A stretch of 64,000 nucleotides of DNA from JAPPHA01 sp963662705 (GCA_963662705.2 OY759767.1:2046001-2110000); one strand, 5' to 3'. Shown: positions 55,575-64,000, numbered from the stretch's first letter. Translations and numbers: made by a program. Notes: generated by a model from the letters alone, not told the origin.

Positions 55575-58516
55575 TGCAAGACGGCAAGCCGACATACACG
55601 CCCATAGCCGAACTCGCCGCCCGCTCCGGCGTATCCGTGCCCTGCACCGGCAACCTGCCCGTCATACTCGACGATCCGGATTGTGTCTGGTTCATCGTTC
55701 AGGGCGCCGTCAATCTTTTCCTGGTCGAATCCAGGGACGAGGTCCAGGTGGCGGCACCGCAGCACCTTATGCGTCGCGAGTCCGGCCGGTTGCTGCCCGG
55801 TGTCGCGCCGGACACACGGGACAGTGACGATTGCACGACGCTTGGCTTGATCGCCAAGGGAAAGCCGGGGACCCTTTTGAAACGGCTGCCGGCATCTTCG
55901 TTGTCAGAGATTCATCCGGCAGAACTGGCCGAACAGATCGATACCTGGCTGACAGCCATTACCGGCACGCTTTCCCGATTTGCAAGCCGTCTTCCGCGTC
56001 CGACCGCGTTGGCCGAACCCGGCCTGACACAGGCCCTGGGTCCTTCTACACTGTCCGTGCGGCGAGATGTGGTTTGGATATCCGAACCGCCCCAAGGCGA
56101 GAGCCTGTACATGGACATTGTCGACCGGGTGGACATTGCCGAGGCCAGCGGAACGCAGGACGCCATAATTCCGTTGACGCCGACGAGCTGGCTCACCGTG
56201 CTCGGCAAGGCGACTGTCTCCGGCCAGTCCACGGAAGAACTGGCAAGAAAAGGTACGCTACTGCCGGCGCTCGCTTCATTTCACGCGGTCGCCTTGGCCA
56301 TGGAACGCCTGAACCGTCGACTGGCGGTGGTGGATGATGCGAATCTTGAACGTGTGCAGACGACAAGCCGCCGAACGGCCGAGAACGCTGCCCGGCAGCG
56401 GCTTTTCAATATCTATGATCGCCCGATCGCCCGGGATTCCAGGATCGAGGACACGACCCTGGCAGACTCTCTCCGAATCGTTGGCCGACGCGAAGGAATC
56501 GAATTCAAGTTTCCGGTGCGGTCGGGGCCGTCCGAATCTCCGCTGAGACTCGTTGACGTTCTCGATGCGTCAGGGGTCCGCGCCCGGCGCGTTCGATTGG
56601 AAAGCGAGGACGACTGGTGGCGTCGAGAAAGCACCGCGCTCCTGGCATTTCGGGCAGACGACGGCCAGCCCGTCGCGCTTTTGCCGGGAATGTTTGGGCG
56701 TTACCGGGAAGTGGACCCGGTCAGCAAGCGCAGTGTCCGGATGACGGAGGATCGCGCACGCTCGTTGGCAAAGGATGCGTGGATGTTCTACCGGCCATTG
56801 CCGCCTGGGAACGTAAGGCCGAAGGACCTGCTGGCGATCGCTTCACATGGATCGGCCGCGGATCTCGTGCGCCTGGTGATCGCCGGATTTCCCGGCGGCC
56901 TGATCAAACTGCTTCCGGCACTCGCACTCGGACTTGTTGCGAATGAAGTCACGGCAGGTGCAAGTGCCGGGGCACTCTATGCCATCGCCATGACTGTGGC
57001 GGGTTTTGGCCTGCTCGGTGCACTGTTGCATCTGCTACAGGGCAATACGATGATGCGGCTCGAAGGACGCGCGGCGTCGCGGGTCGAAGCTGCCGTCTGG
57101 GACCGCCTTATGCGATTGCCACCGAGCATTCTGCGTCGCCATTCCGCCGGTGACCTGGCCATGTCGGGATTGACGTTCCAGAGTCTTCGGGATGACGTGC
57201 AGGGCGTCGTTGCCGACAGCATGTTGTCGGTCATTTTCCTGCTTCCGGTTTTTGGCGTCATCGCTTTCTACGACGCCACCCTCGGTGTCGTTGCCCTCGC
57301 CGTCAGCATGGTATCGCTGCTGATCAATGTCTGCCTCGGACTGGGCCAAATTTCGCCTTACAGGAGGATGATCAGCGCAGCCCGCCGCGTAACCGGTCGA
57401 CTGTTCCAGATCGTGGGCGGTATCACAAAGCTGCGAATGGAAAACGCGGAAGGGTCGGCCTATGCCATCTGGGCGCAGGACTACCGGGAACAAAAACGCG
57501 CGGAACTCGATCTGAACGTGCTTGAAGGACATTCGCGGGCGTTTGGATCCGCGCTTCCCTTTCTTGCCGGTGGGATCATGCTCTTCGCGGCGGCAACGAT
57601 GACCGACCGTCCCGTCCCGGTCGGCGACTTTATCGTCGTCTACACTGTCTTCATCACTTTTCAGTCCGCTATCGTCCGGCTTGGCGAGTCCATCGGAACC
57701 ATCGCCGCCATGGTGCCCGCGTTCGATCAGATGAGCCCGTTTCTTGCGGCCGAGACCGAATCCGAAGTCGAGGGAGAGCCGGTTGAACATCTGGGTGGCG
57801 ACATTCTTTTCGACCGCATTTCCTTTCGCTACGATCCCGACGGCCCGTTGATCCTTGACGATGTCACGATTCATGCCCGCCCGGGTGAATTTGTCGCGAT
57901 TGCCGGGCAATCCGGTGCTGGCAAGAGCACCTTGTTCCGGCTCGCGCTTGGAATTGACTGGCCGACCACTGGCGCCGTGTACTACGACGGGCGGGATCTG
58001 AGGCACCTGAATCTGAAACAGGTGCGCCGAAAAATTGGCGCGGTCCCGCAATCCGTCGGCCTCCATCCCAACGACCTTTGGGACAATTTGGTCAGTCATC
58101 ATGATGATGTGGCGAACGCGGATGTCTGGAATGCCGTCCGGATCGCCGAGGTCGAGAACGAAATCAAGGACATGCCCATGGGCATGATGACCATGGTCGG
58201 CACAAGCGGGGCGGTTCTGTCGGGTGGCGAAAGTCAAAGGGTCTCGATCGCCCGTTCGGTGATCGGCAGTCCGCGAATCCTGCTGCTTGACGAGGCGACC
58301 AACTGGCTGGACAATGAAAACCAGGCCAAGGTGATGCAGAACCTGACCGCCCAGACGTCCACCCGGATCGTGATCGCCCACCGGCTCTCCACGCTGGAGC
58401 AGGCTGACCGCATCTACGTGCTGCAGGCCGGAAAAGTTGTGCAATGCGGATCATTCGATGAACTCATGGAAATCGACGGGGTTTTCAGGGAATTGGTGAA
58501 AAGGCAGATCGCCTGA
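55574..58516 (+). CDS. NHLM-type ABC transporter with large N-terminal domain
   Basis: The 980-residue protein has about 420 residues of N-terminal soluble region (CVWFIVQGAVNLFLVESRDE resembles a cyclic-nucleotide-binding fold) of unknown role, a membrane domain (about 430-700), and an ATPase with AGQSGAGKSTLFRL, LSGGESQRVSIARS, ILLLDEATNWLDNE and IVIAHRLSTLEQ. It lacks a C39 peptidase. Such a large partner is standard in NHLM export operons, where it probably forms a heterodimer with the C39 transporter; both ATPase sites look complete. The start ATG is fused to the end of the previous gene (ATGA-type overlap). Confidence 0.9.
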   Translation: MQDGKPTYTPIAELAARSGVSVPCTGNLPVILDDPDCVWFIVQGAVNLFLVESRDEVQVAAPQHLMRRESGRLLPGVAPDTRDSDDCTTLGLIAKGKPGTLLKRLPASSLSEIHPAELAEQIDTWLTAITGTLSRFASRLPRPTALAEPGLTQALGPSTLSVRRDVVWISEPPQGESLYMDIVDRVDIAEASGTQDAIIPLTPTSWLTVLGKATVSGQSTEELARKGTLLPALASFHAVALAMERLNRRLAVVDDANLERVQTTSRRTAENAARQRLFNIYDRPIARDSRIEDTTLADSLRIVGRREGIEFKFPVRSGPSESPLRLVDVLDASGVRARRVRLESEDDWWRRESTALLAFRADDGQPVALLPGMFGRYREVDPVSKRSVRMTEDRARSLAKDAWMFYRPLPPGNVRPKDLLAIASHGSAADLVRLVIAGFPGGLIKLLPALALGLVANEVTAGASAGALYAIAMTVAGFGLLGALLHLLQGNTMMRLEGRAASRVEAAVWDRLMRLPPSILRRHSAGDLAMSGLTFQSLRDDVQGVVADSMLSVIFLLPVFGVIAFYDATLGVVALAVSMVSLLINVCLGLGQISPYRRMISAARRVTGRLFQIVGGITKLRMENAEGSAYAIWAQDYREQKRAELDLNVLEGHSRAFGSALPFLAGGIMLFAAATMTDRPVPVGDFIVVYTVFITFQSAIVRLGESIGTIAAMVPAFDQMSPFLAAETESEVEGEPVEHLGGDILFDRISFRYDPDGPLILDDVTIHARPGEFVAIAGQSGAGKSTLFRLALGIDWPTTGAVYYDGRDLRHLNLKQVRRKIGAVPQSVGLHPNDLWDNLVSHHDDVANADVWNAVRIAEVENEIKDMPMGMMTMVGTSGAVLSGGESQRVSIARSVIGSPRILLLDEATNWLDNENQAKVMQNLTAQTSTRIVIAHRLSTLEQADRIYVLQAGKVVQCGSFDELMEIDGVFRELVKRQIA

Positions 58517-59385
58517 TCCACGCGTTCAGCCATGGCTGGACCGTGCCTCGATTGAACGACATCTGGCGAAATCTCCCGAGCCCCATTTCCGGACGGACGG
58601 CGACGGGAAAAGGGTGCGAACGGCACGGGAGTGTTTGACGCAAACCGATGCGACGCACCGCACGACCTTCAGACCTCCGCCTGAAGACGGCACCTTGCCT
58701 GTAGAGTGGCCCGGGCATTCTGCGTCCCCCGCGGAGGACGGTCGACCGTGCCCGGCCTGAAGGTCCTCGGCTCCGACCTTACCGGTCCTTCGGCAAGACA
58801 GGTTCGCACGCCCATGGCTGGCGACCGCTCGGCCACGGTCAATCGGCTTGGCGGTCGAGGCCACGATGCCGACGGATTCCGGTGCGCTCCGGATCACCGG
58901 GCGATCCAGCCCGGCATCCGGTTCCGGAAACCGGGACCGGAACCGCGCACAAAAGGTCTCATCGGGCACCGCCACAGGATCAGGAATGCCCTTGCCTGGC
59001 ACATGGGTTGGCTTACGGTCGGGGCCATCACCGAACGGCGATCCATGCCGCTTGATCGATCCGCGCATGGGCTGAAGTTTACAGTCTGCGGCAGCCGGCC
59101 TTTCCTTCGGAATCGTTTCATCCGGCCCTGGGCAAGACTCCCCGGTGCAAAATCCTTGACAGCAATTTCAGGCGTGCCGTAACGTGCCCTTGATTGACCT
59201 CCCGTTCGTGTTGTGGCGCATGGCGAATGACTTGATCAATCCTGGTTTGAATTCAGTGGGTTCGGAGCACGGGGCCTAGGTGTGCAGACCCCGGCCTGTT
59301 CGGGTTCCGGGCCGAACGTTGCCGTGTCTGATACCTGGCGCGTCACTGGGCGCCGGTTTCGTTCGAAATTAGCTGAGGCAGTCAC
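58517..59385. other. Gene-poor stretch between ABC transporter and RND genes
   Basis: The 869 bp hold no gene I can support; long frames at 58526-59068 (minus) and 58706-59182 (plus) lie across each other and have no motif. A promoter candidate is at 59156-59185. Confidence 0.45.
59156..59185 (+). promoter_or_regulatory. Promoter candidate for the RND permease gene
   Basis: A consensus TTGACA (59156-59161), an 18-nt spacer and TAACGT (59180-59185) fit a sigma70-type promoter about 200 bp upstream of the GTG at 59386. Confidence 0.35.
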
Positions 59386-61734
59386 GTGCACGACCGTGGT
59401 CCTGATGGCGAACCCTTCGCGAAACGATTCGCCGAACGGATACTCGCGGCACGCTGGCTTGTCGTACTGATCACCCTGGTCTCTGTTGGACTCGCATCGA
59501 GCGGCATTGCACGGCTCGAATTTTCCGCCAACTACCGCATTTTCTTCGACGACGACAATCCCCAGCTCCTGGCGCTGGAAACGCTGGAGAATACATACGG
59601 AAAAAACGAAAATATCGTGTTCCTGATTGTCCCGGACGATGGTGACGCCACCTCGGAAAGTGCACTCTCTGCAGCTGTATGGCTCACGGATGCCGCCTGG
59701 AATACACCTTATTCGAGACGCGTCGACTCGCTTGCCAATTTTCAACATACGACCGCCGACGGCGACGACCTGTATGTGCGGGACCTTGTTGATCCGCATG
59801 AAGTCGCCGAAGCTGAAGTGCGATCACGAATACGGGCGATCGCCTTATCCGATCCGCGTATCGCGGGCAGTATCCTGGCAAGGGGCGGGGACGTCAGTGT
59901 CGTCAACGTCACAGTTGAACTTCCGGAAGAGGGCCTGTTGGACGCAGTGGCCGAGGTTGCCGAATTCGCCAGATCGGTTGCCAGGGAGGCAGAGAGCATG
60001 TTTCCCGACATCGACCTGCGTATCGTCGGTACGGTCATGATCAACCAGACTTTCGTTGAGGCGTCGATTGGCAGCCAGATGATCTTTCTGCCGGCCAGCC
60101 TCCTGCTCATGGCCGTGATCCTTGGCGTCCTGATCCGGAGCTGGGCGGGTGTGGCGGCGACCGGGTTGGTCATCGTGTTTTCCATTCTCGTGTCCATCGG
60201 TCTGGGCGTATGGGTTGGTCTGGTTTTTTCCCCGCCCGTCTCGCCGGCGCCGACCATCGTACTGATGATTGTCGTGGCGAACTGCGTGCACCTGCTGGTG
60301 GCTTTGCGGCAGAGCCTGCGTGCCGGCAATTCCAGGCATGATGCCATCGTCGAATCCATCAGGCTCAACCTTCATCCGGTGTTTCTGGCGAGCCTGACGA
60401 CCGCACTCGGGTTCCTGAGCATGAACTTTTCCGAGGTTCCGCCCTACCGTCATCTCGGCAACTTCGTCGCATTGGGGATCTTCGCCTCGTTCGTTCTCTC
60501 CGTCACTTTTCTGCCGGCCCTTCTCTCGCTTCTCCCCATTCGCGCCACTAAGGAACGCCGACTCCCGGGACCCACCATGAACGCCCTGGCCGACTTCGTG
60601 TTGCGCCACAGAAAGGCTGTATTGTGGGGGTGGGCGGTGATTGTGCCCGTGATGATGTTGGCCATTCCACGCAATGAGCTCAATGACGTCCTGGTTCATT
60701 TCTTCGATGAGAGCGTCGAGTTTCGCCAGGACACGGACTTCATGGACGAGCGCCTGAGCGGCAATACGCTGCTCGAGTACTCACTGGAGGCGTCTTCCGA
60801 GGGTGGCGTCACAGATCCCCTATTCCTCGCCGAGGTTGCGAATTTCGCGGACTGGTTTCGAGAACAGCAACCCGTACGTCACGTGTCGGTAATCACTGAT
60901 ACCTTTCGGCAACTCAACATGAGCATGCATGGTGACGATCCGAAAGCTTACCGGATTCCGGAAACACGGGATCTGGTAGCCCAGTACTTGCTGCTCTACG
61001 AGTTGTCGCTTCCGCAGGGTCTGAACCTCAACAATCAGATCGACAGGTCCCGATCGGCCACACGAGTAACGATTTCGGCGGAGACACTATATTCACAGAA
61101 TGTGCTTGACCTGAATTCCCATGCCGAGGCCTGGCTTGCGGAAAACGCGCCGCATGTCGCCAGTGTCAACAGCACCGGCCCCGCAGCACTGTTCGCCTAC
61201 ATTGGCCAAAGGAACATTCGTGCCATGCTGGTGGGGACGATGGTCGTGCTCCTGGCCATTTCCGCCATTCTCCTCTTTGCCTTGCGATCCCTGCGGCTGG
61301 GGGTGATCAGCATCGTTCCCAATTTGGTACCGGCCGTTCTGGGCTTCGGCGTCTGGGGATTGACGGTAGGAACGGTGGGACTCTCGCTATCCGTCGTGGT
61401 GGCCATGACCGTCGGGATCGTCGTGGACGACACGGTGCATTTCCTCAGCAAATACCTTCGTGCCCGGCGCGAGTACGGCCACGACCCGGAAGAGGCGGTG
61501 CGTTACGCCTTTGACACGGCTGGCCGATCCTTGTTCACGACGACGGTTGTATTGGTCGCCGGTTTCCTGATTTTCGTGTTCTCACCGTTTGTTCCCACCG
61601 CACAGGTTGGAGTCTTGACAGCCATTATCATTGGCTTTGCGCTCATTGCCGACCTGTCGCTCTTGCCGGCGCTGTTGACTGCGGCAGATCGACGCACGCG
61701 GAGGCCGAATAGGAATTATTTTCGTCAGATTTAG
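59386..61734 (+). CDS. RND/MMPL family exporter
   Basis: The 782-residue permease has the two-fold MMPL layout: a first helix (about 23-42), a periplasmic loop to about 220, a bundle of five to six helices (about 225-385), then a repeat with a helix near 402-422, a second loop and a bundle at about 615-765. RND-type features are LVHFFDESVEFRQD and SVVVAMTVGIVVDDTVHFLS. Such proteins, with LolA-like partners, move lipids and hydrophobic metabolites in Gram-negative bacteria. The precursor gene lies 149 bp downstream. Start GTG 59386. Confidence 0.88.
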   Translation: MHDRGPDGEPFAKRFAERILAARWLVVLITLVSVGLASSGIARLEFSANYRIFFDDDNPQLLALETLENTYGKNENIVFLIVPDDGDATSESALSAAVWLTDAAWNTPYSRRVDSLANFQHTTADGDDLYVRDLVDPHEVAEAEVRSRIRAIALSDPRIAGSILARGGDVSVVNVTVELPEEGLLDAVAEVAEFARSVAREAESMFPDIDLRIVGTVMINQTFVEASIGSQMIFLPASLLLMAVILGVLIRSWAGVAATGLVIVFSILVSIGLGVWVGLVFSPPVSPAPTIVLMIVVANCVHLLVALRQSLRAGNSRHDAIVESIRLNLHPVFLASLTTALGFLSMNFSEVPPYRHLGNFVALGIFASFVLSVTFLPALLSLLPIRATKERRLPGPTMNALADFVLRHRKAVLWGWAVIVPVMMLAIPRNELNDVLVHFFDESVEFRQDTDFMDERLSGNTLLEYSLEASSEGGVTDPLFLAEVANFADWFREQQPVRHVSVITDTFRQLNMSMHGDDPKAYRIPETRDLVAQYLLLYELSLPQGLNLNNQIDRSRSATRVTISAETLYSQNVLDLNSHAEAWLAENAPHVASVNSTGPAALFAYIGQRNIRAMLVGTMVVLLAISAILLFALRSLRLGVISIVPNLVPAVLGFGVWGLTVGTVGLSLSVVVAMTVGIVVDDTVHFLSKYLRARREYGHDPEEAVRYAFDTAGRSLFTTTVVLVAGFLIFVFSPFVPTAQVGVLTAIIIGFALIADLSLLPALLTAADRRTRRPNRNYFRQI

Positions 61735-61740
61735 CCTCAT

Positions 61741-61770
61741 TTGCATGAATCTCTAGTTTAAATTTAGTAT
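61741..61770 (+). promoter_or_regulatory. Promoter candidate for the precursor peptide gene, in an AT-rich tract
   Basis: TTGCAT (61741-61746), an 18-nt spacer and TAGTAT (61765-61770) lie in a tract from about 61735 to 61830 that is strikingly AT-rich against the GC-rich surroundings. It would give a leader of about 105 nt to the ATG at 61884. Confidence 0.42.
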
Positions 61771-61883
61771 TGTAAATTTTATTTTGTTTATTTCTCATTG
61801 GAACTTGATCATTCATCAGTTTCGTGCCAGATTTCAGTCGTGCGCACGAGTCGAGTTGCTTGTCGGAAATACGGAGGGTTACC

Positions 61884-62135
61884 ATGAGAAGTGGCGACGA
61901 AATGTTGCAGCATGTTGTCGAGAAGTCTGCGTTGGACGTGGATTTCAGGCAACAGCTTCTTGCAGATCCCAAGTCTGCAATCAGTGAAGAGTTGGGGATC
62001 ACCATTCCCGATTCCATGACGATCAAGGTCCACGAAAGCGACATGCAAACAGTACATCTTGCGTTGCCGCCGGACCCGAACATCACCGAGGAACAACTCG
62101 AAGCGATTTCAGCTGGACTGTGCTGCTGCTGGTAG
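61884..62135 (+). CDS. NHLP-type RiPP precursor peptide with core Leu-Cys-Cys-Cys-Trp
   Basis: The 83-residue peptide has an NHLP leader (EMLQHVVEKSALDVDFRQQL; ADPKSAISEELGITIPDS; VHLALPPDPNITEEQLEAIS) followed by AG and the terminal residues LCCCW (79-83). The leader contains no Cys or Trp; all three Cys and the only Trp are in the last four residues. A GGAGGG site precedes ATG 61884; an in-frame ATG at 61824 is not preferred. The Ala-Gly pair is the expected C39 cleavage site. Adjacent YcaO points to azoline/azole formation on the three cysteines. The family is a known NHLP class; this core is not one I recognise. Confidence 0.88.
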   Translation: MRSGDEMLQHVVEKSALDVDFRQQLLADPKSAISEELGITIPDSMTIKVHESDMQTVHLALPPDPNITEEQLEAISAGLCCCW

Positions 62136-62143
62136 ACCCATGC

Positions 62144-62160
62144 GCCGGCGAGTCGCCGGT
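62144..62160 (+). terminator. Hairpin after the precursor gene
   Basis: CCGGCG (62145-62150) and CGCCGG (62154-62159) form a stem with a 3-nt loop, extended by one G-T pair, 8 bp after the stop. No T run follows. It may end or stabilise the precursor message. Confidence 0.35.
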
Positions 62161-62270
62161 CACGATGCGAAACGACCATCCGATTCCGCATTTTTCGAAG
62201 GCATGAACGGACCCCGCCGTCCCGGTTCAGGGATGTTTTGCAGGGCGTTCGTGTTGGTCTGATGTTCCCG

Positions 62271-63398
62271 TCAATCTGGAACCGCTCCGGATAGTACCAT
62301 GAACACGTAGGCCTTTGCTTTTCGAAGCTGGTTTCCGGATATGACCAGCTTTATGTGGTGAATTCCGCGCAGGAGGATGAAGCGACCAGACTTTGCGAAA
62401 AGCGTTGTCGGTTTCGAAACCCAGTCGGCGAGAGCCCTGAGCTTTTCCTGAACGACTATGTCCTCGTGGCCCAGGGCCGAAAGGAACGGGTCCCAGTCGG
62501 TGAGGCCGTCAAGCCAATACCTTGAGTCCTTCGTGTATCTTTGCTTGACAATGAGCGTGAGGCCGAGCACCGGACCAATTCCCTTTTCCTGAACGTCGAT
62601 GTTGACTCCGGTCCTGATAATGTTGGCGCGTTCCATGAAGCGTTCAATCACGGACCCGACAGCCGAGATCCGACCCGGCCAGCCCGAGCGCACCAGAAAT
62701 GAACAGACTTCCTGTCGAGATTTGAAGCCCATGATCGCCAGGCGGATTGCCGGGGAACGAGACGGAAATATACCGAAGGAATCCAAGCGCGTATCGCCTG
62801 GCTGTGCCCGGCAAACGCATTCGATGGTCTCCCGCCTAGCTTCGGTCACTGACCAGCCAACGCAGGATACGAGCGCATCGACAACCGTGGCGACATCATT
62901 CACCTGATTGCCACCGCCGATGATCGGTCGTTCTCCCGGCCGCAGGAACATTCCCGGAATCAAGACGTGGTCGTGCCGAGCCGTGCCAATGTCGTATTCC
63001 AGCATCAACTTGCGGCCGACAATGTCACGCAGGGATGAATCCTTGGCATCCATCTGCCTGAAAAGCGATGTAATCGCTTTCGCGGTCTCATCCGCCGTAT
63101 CGGTTCGCGCGCGGTCCCGGAAAAACGCTGCCGGTTGAGTTCCACCCGCGAGTGAAACGCCGAAGTCCGCCTCTGGCCTGCGCTCATGCAAAGGGAATTC
63201 AAAGCCGAAGGGAAGTGCTCCAATCGTGATCGGGAGTGTTCCTGCGCATTCGAGTACCCGCTCCCACTCCGGATCTCCGATCAGAATCCGCGAAATCCTG
63301 TTTCGAAAATGTCCGAGCAGATCGCCCATGGTGCCGCCTTCTTCAGCGAGGCGGTCCTGAGTCAGAGTGACAGCCTTGTCTATGTCCATGGTAGGCAT
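62271..63398 (-). CDS. Conserved-looking protein of unknown function, partner of YcaO
   Basis: The protein of about 375 residues has no domain I recognise. Visible blocks are ADFGVSLAGGTQPAAFFRDR, GRKLMLEYDIGTARHD, IPGMFLRPGERPIIGGGNQV, DALVSCVGWSVTEARRETIE and, near the C-terminus, FILLRGIHHIKLVISGNQLR. It has no signal peptide or membrane helix and looks globular and cytosolic. Its start (ATG 63398; ATG 63389 and the frame start 63422 are alternatives) abuts the YcaO stop, so the two are probably translated together. By position it is a RiPP-tailoring or substrate-handling enzyme; its chemistry is open. Confidence 0.7.
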   Translation of the reverse strand: MPTMDIDKAVTLTQDRLAEEGGTMGDLLGHFRNRISRILIGDPEWERVLECAGTLPITIGALPFGFEFPLHERRPEADFGVSLAGGTQPAAFFRDRARTDTADETAKAITSLFRQMDAKDSSLRDIVGRKLMLEYDIGTARHDHVLIPGMFLRPGERPIIGGGNQVNDVATVVDALVSCVGWSVTEARRETIECVCRAQPGDTRLDSFGIFPSRSPAIRLAIMGFKSRQEVCSFLVRSGWPGRISAVGSVIERFMERANIIRTGVNIDVQEKGIGPVLGLTLIVKQRYTKDSRYWLDGLTDWDPFLSALGHEDIVVQEKLRALADWVSKPTTLFAKSGRFILLRGIHHIKLVISGNQLRKAKAYVFMVLSGAVPD

Positions 63399-63399
63399 A

Positions 63400-64000
63400 T
63401 CACGCGATGACCGGTGCGGCATTCAGTTCGGCTTCGGCAAGAGGATGAAGGCGGACGCCCATCCTGACAGGCACATCGAAAAGGCGGCCAGGGGCGAACC
63501 GTGCCCAGAAGTGGCGCATGCCCGGCACGATGACCCGAACCACAGGCAGGCCGATGTCGGGCCGTGTCTGATCCAGAACCAGGAATTCCATGCCGGCGGC
63601 TTCGACCCGGAGGCGGCACTCTTCCACATCGTCGCGCGTATCCGTAGATTCCGGCACCGGAAAATGCGAAGCCTTGCGACGTGGTCCGTCCGGGACCAGC
63701 CAAGAGCAGTTGGCGATTCGAGCTGTATTCCACCACCAAAGCGCCAGCGGATCATCGATCATGGGCCTGTCTGTGCGCACGCGCGGACGTGGCAGCCAAG
63801 TCAGGCACTGATTCAATTCGGCGACCGCACGAAGCGCGGCGATACGCGGGTCAGCGTGGGCACCGGCGCCGTAAATGATGTCTTCGGTCTCGGCCTCCGG
63901 CCGGCGCGAGAGCGCGACGAATGCGGGAATGCCGATGTCCGAGGTAATGTCGAGAATCCACAGATCGCGCTCATGACGGGCGTAATAGTCCGGAGCTGAC
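63400..64000 (-). CDS. YcaO cyclodehydratase, C-terminal 199 residues (gene continues past the window)
   Basis: The visible frame runs from the window edge to the stop at 63400-63402 and reads LWILDITSDIGIPAFVALSR, DIIYGAGAHADPRIAALRAV and AELNQCLTW, then GLPVVRVIVPGMRHFWARFA, PGRLFDVPVRMG and LHPLAEAELN. These are the C-terminal motifs of YcaO proteins of the TOMM type, including the ATP-site E-L-N-Q and a proline-containing C-terminal region. YcaO uses ATP to cyclise Cys, Ser or Thr side chains onto the backbone. It is transcribed towards the precursor gene; an E1-like partner or dehydrogenase, if present, lies beyond 64000. Confidence 0.9.
   Translation of the reverse strand, partial: SAPDYYARHERDLWILDITSDIGIPAFVALSRRPEAETEDIIYGAGAHADPRIAALRAVAELNQCLTWLPRPRVRTDRPMIDDPLALWWWNTARIANCSWLVPDGPRRKASHFPVPESTDTRDDVEECRLRVEAAGMEFLVLDQTRPDIGLPVVRVIVPGMRHFWARFAPGRLFDVPVRMGVRLHPLAEAELNAAPVIA

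Noticed and set aside
58526..59182. Long overlapping frames on both strands between the ABC and RND genes
   Set aside because: Translations are low-complexity, lack motifs and conflict with each other.

Overview
The window is a high-GC alphaproteobacterial chromosome segment. The evidence is the order xerD / small membrane gene / aroK-aroB, an E1-beta pyruvate dehydrogenase subunit carrying its own lipoyl domain, an lpxD gene followed by a dedicated ACP and ketosynthase, fabD-fabG-acpP-fabF-mltG, zapA, and a grxD-bolA pair. The gene content resembles marine Rhodobacterales-like lineages; I cannot name the genus.

Positions 1-31500 are mostly housekeeping. A truncated TPR gene is followed by rplU-rpmA-obg-proB-proA, then lpxD-ACP-ketosynthase, a CNNM/CorC-type membrane protein, xerD, aroK-aroB, a radical SAM protein, zwf and tRNA-Gly(CCC). 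Next come a corrinoid-activase-like ASKHA protein with a taurine:pyruvate-type aminotransferase, a DUF2237 protein, rpsF-rpsR-rplI, the fatty-acid genes fabD-fabG-acpP-fabF with a divergent HisA paralogue between them, and mltG. A complete 2.1-kb ISAs1-type insertion sequence lies between mltG and cysE; its transposase is fused to an N-terminal DruA-like (DUF4338) domain.

Positions 31800-43150 hold central metabolism and cell division: the pyruvate dehydrogenase genes pdhA-pdhB-pdhC with ftsB upstream, tkt-pgk-fba without a gap gene, a coiled-coil gene with zapA, and the convergent monothiol glutaredoxin and BolA genes.

Positions 44067-64000 are an accessory island. The centre is a small NHLP-type (nitrile-hydratase-like leader) RiPP precursor ending in an apparent five-residue core, Leu-Cys-Cys-Cys-Trp. 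Convergent to it, running off the window, is a YcaO cyclodehydratase with a partner of unknown function. The export set consists of an HlyD-like protein, a C39 peptidase-ABC transporter and a second very large ABC transporter. Also present are a flavin-dependent-halogenase-like protein with an altered signature, a LolA-like periplasmic protein, an RND/MMPL permease, a protein in which an NHLP leader is fused to a terpenoid-cyclase-type alpha/alpha toroid, and an AlkB-type di-iron membrane protein fused to a degenerate GlnE-like nucleotidyltransferase. A group II intron remnant sits inside the island.

The simplest reading is a RiPP pathway in which YcaO converts the three adjacent cysteines into thiazoline or thiazole rings, the leader is removed during export, and the lone C-terminal tryptophan may be oxidised or halogenated. 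The leader-cyclase and AlkB-GlnE fusions are the parts least explained by known systems.
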